DNA of 64,000 bases from Gambelia wislizenii (lineage: Eukaryota > Chordata > Lepidosauria > Squamata > Crotaphytidae), in contig JAUMIR010000014.1 in assembly GCA_030847615.1 (NCBI GenBank), forward strand, positions 15,166,501 to 15,230,500, given 5' to 3'. The notes under the pieces are model-generated. The model saw only the letters and a program-made list of their open reading frames with translations. It searched no databases and had not been told where the DNA came from. Shown here in pieces: positions 62,757 to 64,000 of this stretch; positions within the stretch are counted from its first letter, which is position 1; every line of letters starts with the position of its first letter. A program made the position numbers and the translations under genes.

Positions 62757-63630
62757 GACTTAGACTTAACACTTAGGAATCTTAGTGTACCAGAAGCTGA
62801 ACTTGAGTCAGCAGTGTGATGCAGCAGCTAAAAAAGCCAATGCGATTCTAGGCTGCATTAATAGGAGTATAGTGTCCAGATCAAGGGAAACAATAATGCC
62901 ACTCTATTCTGCTTTGATCAGACCTCACCTGGAATAATGTATCCAGTTCTGGGCACCACAATTCAGGAAGGATATTGAGAAGCTGGAATATGTCCAGAGG
63001 AGGGCAACCAGGATGGTGGGAGATCTGGAAGCCATTATGCCCTATGAGGAATGGCTTAGGGAGCTGGGCATGTTTAGTCTGGAGAAGAGAAGGTTGAGAA
63101 GGGATATAGTAGCTGTGTTTAAATATTTGAAGGGATATCATACTGAGGATGGAGCATGCTTGTTTTCTGCTGGTCCAGAGACTAGGACATGGAGCATTGG
63201 GTTCAAACTACAGGAAAAGAGATTCCACCTAAACATTAGGAAGAACATCCTGACAGTAAGAGCTGTTACAACAATCATTGCACTAAAACAAACTGTATTA
63301 AGAATCACAATACACACTGATAATTTTACAGAAAATTGATTATTACTGAGTTTAATAATTAGACCATAGAGTCTGTAATACAATAGTATTTCCTCTGTAA
63401 CCATTTTGCACTGTTCCCAGTGAAACCTCTCCTGTACCTTAGTAGTAGTTAGTAGTAAGAGCTGTTTGGAAGTGGAATCCACTGCTGCCTGGTAGTGTGG
63501 TGGAATCTCCTTCTTTGGAGGTTTTTAAGCAGAGGCTGACTGGCCATCTGTTGGGAATGATTTGATTGTGTATTCCTGCATGGCAGGGGGTTAGACTGGA
63601 TGGCCCTTGTGGTCTCTTCCAACCCAACAA
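62757..63630 (+). mobile_element. CR1 LINE fragment split by a 186-bp insertion
   Basis: Left part: LKRILGLVYQKLNLSQQCDA-like text, then [27 protein letters not shown] (in overlapping short stretches) to NIRKNILTVRAV. After the insertion (63,268-63,453) it resumes AGAGCTGTTTGGAAGTGG and runs to the 3' end 'gactggatggcccttgtggt'. The final ATTCTATG tail is absent. Confidence 0.88.
63268..63453. mobile_element. 186-bp insertion with a 13-bp target duplication
   Basis: AGTAAGAGCTGTT occurs at 63,255-63,267 and again at 63,454-63,466, and removal restores the CR1 text. The insert begins ACAACAATCATTGCAC and ends with TAG-rich AGTAGTAGTTAGT. A 13-bp duplication suits a retroelement (SINE or LINE end), but the sequence is not recognised. 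Confidence 0.7.
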
Positions 63631-64000
63631 ATGAAGTTGCAAGAAAACACGACTTCGCTTAAAAACACCCAAAACACATAAATAACAAAAGAAATTCACA
63701 AGTAAACACTTAAACAAACAAACAAAAAAAAAAACGTACCAAGAGAAGGTGACAATTCATTCAAAGAGCGTCCTATAAGTCTTCTTCATGTTCTAACCCA
63801 GAAGTTTAATTATGTGTTCTCGTTGGGAAAGGGGAGAGGGGAAAGAGGACCGCCCGTTCACACCGTAATATTGTGATTACAGTGGGATGTGATTTTCGCT
63901 TGCTCGCGAAAAGAGCGATATTGAGGGCTACTCATGGCTTTTGCACGTCAATGAAATGTGACGTGTAATTAACTGGTGGAGCACACACTGACCACGGGAG
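63631..64000. other. unassigned window end, possible DNA-transposon terminus
   Basis: From about 63,850 ('ccgcccgttcacaccgtaat') the sequence has the GTTCACACCG-type wording seen at ends of some Harbinger/hAT-like elements. The other end would lie outside the window, so it cannot be confirmed. Confidence 0.3.

Overview
This 64 kb window is vertebrate nuclear DNA, most likely from a squamate reptile and perhaps an iguanian-type lizard. That placement is an inference from repeat content: many CR1 LINE tails ending in (ATTCTATG)n, L2 and L1 LINEs, a Penelope/Neptune-type element with a GIY-YIG domain, tRNA-derived SINEs and a PIF/Harbinger DNA transposon sit together. I found no host protein-coding gene, rRNA gene or true tRNA gene. 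Almost everything recognisable is a mobile element or its remains.

Layout: 0-1.7 kb is the broken end of an L1 (minus strand). 1.7-12.9 kb holds CR1 ends, a SINE split by a MITE, foldback and Tigger-like elements and an L1 scrap, separated by stretches with no recognisable content. 12.9-19.9 kb carries two CR1 reverse-transcriptase copies; the second (17.46-19.95 kb) is the best preserved LINE here and has only two in-frame stops. 20.7-24.2 kb holds an unassigned LINE end, a CR1 end and an L2 reverse transcriptase (all minus). 26.5-31.9 kb holds a 5S rRNA-derived SINE pair, Penelope fragments with a hammerhead-like ribozyme core, an L2 split by a Tigger-like element, and SINEs. 32.5-41.99 kb is a patchwork with a LINE nested in a Tigger-like element and a three-level nest (CR1, CR1, MITE).

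The centrepiece is a 6.1 kb PIF/Harbinger transposon at 42,369-48,474. It has matching terminal inverted repeats and a 3-bp target duplication (CTT). It appears to hold three genes. The first is an intact, three-exon Myb/SANT-like protein on the plus strand. The second is a four-exon Myb/SANT-like gene on the minus strand with one in-frame stop. The third is a two-exon DDE transposase on the minus strand, broken only by two apparent 1-nt losses in homopolymer runs. The element sits inside a MITE, which itself sits inside a dispersed repeat. At 60,595-61,691 a 1.1 kb non-autonomous relative shares both ends and lies at the edge of the same MITE family, in the same dispersed repeat, with the MITE at the same TTA site. 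Three other copies of that repeat in the window have the TTA site empty.

Within the Harbinger, the transposase would cut and rejoin the ends, while Myb-like partners in this superfamily bind the ends and assist nuclear import of the transposase. The short relative could have been mobilised by the same proteins. All element boundaries outside those marked by target duplications are approximate, because they were read by eye.
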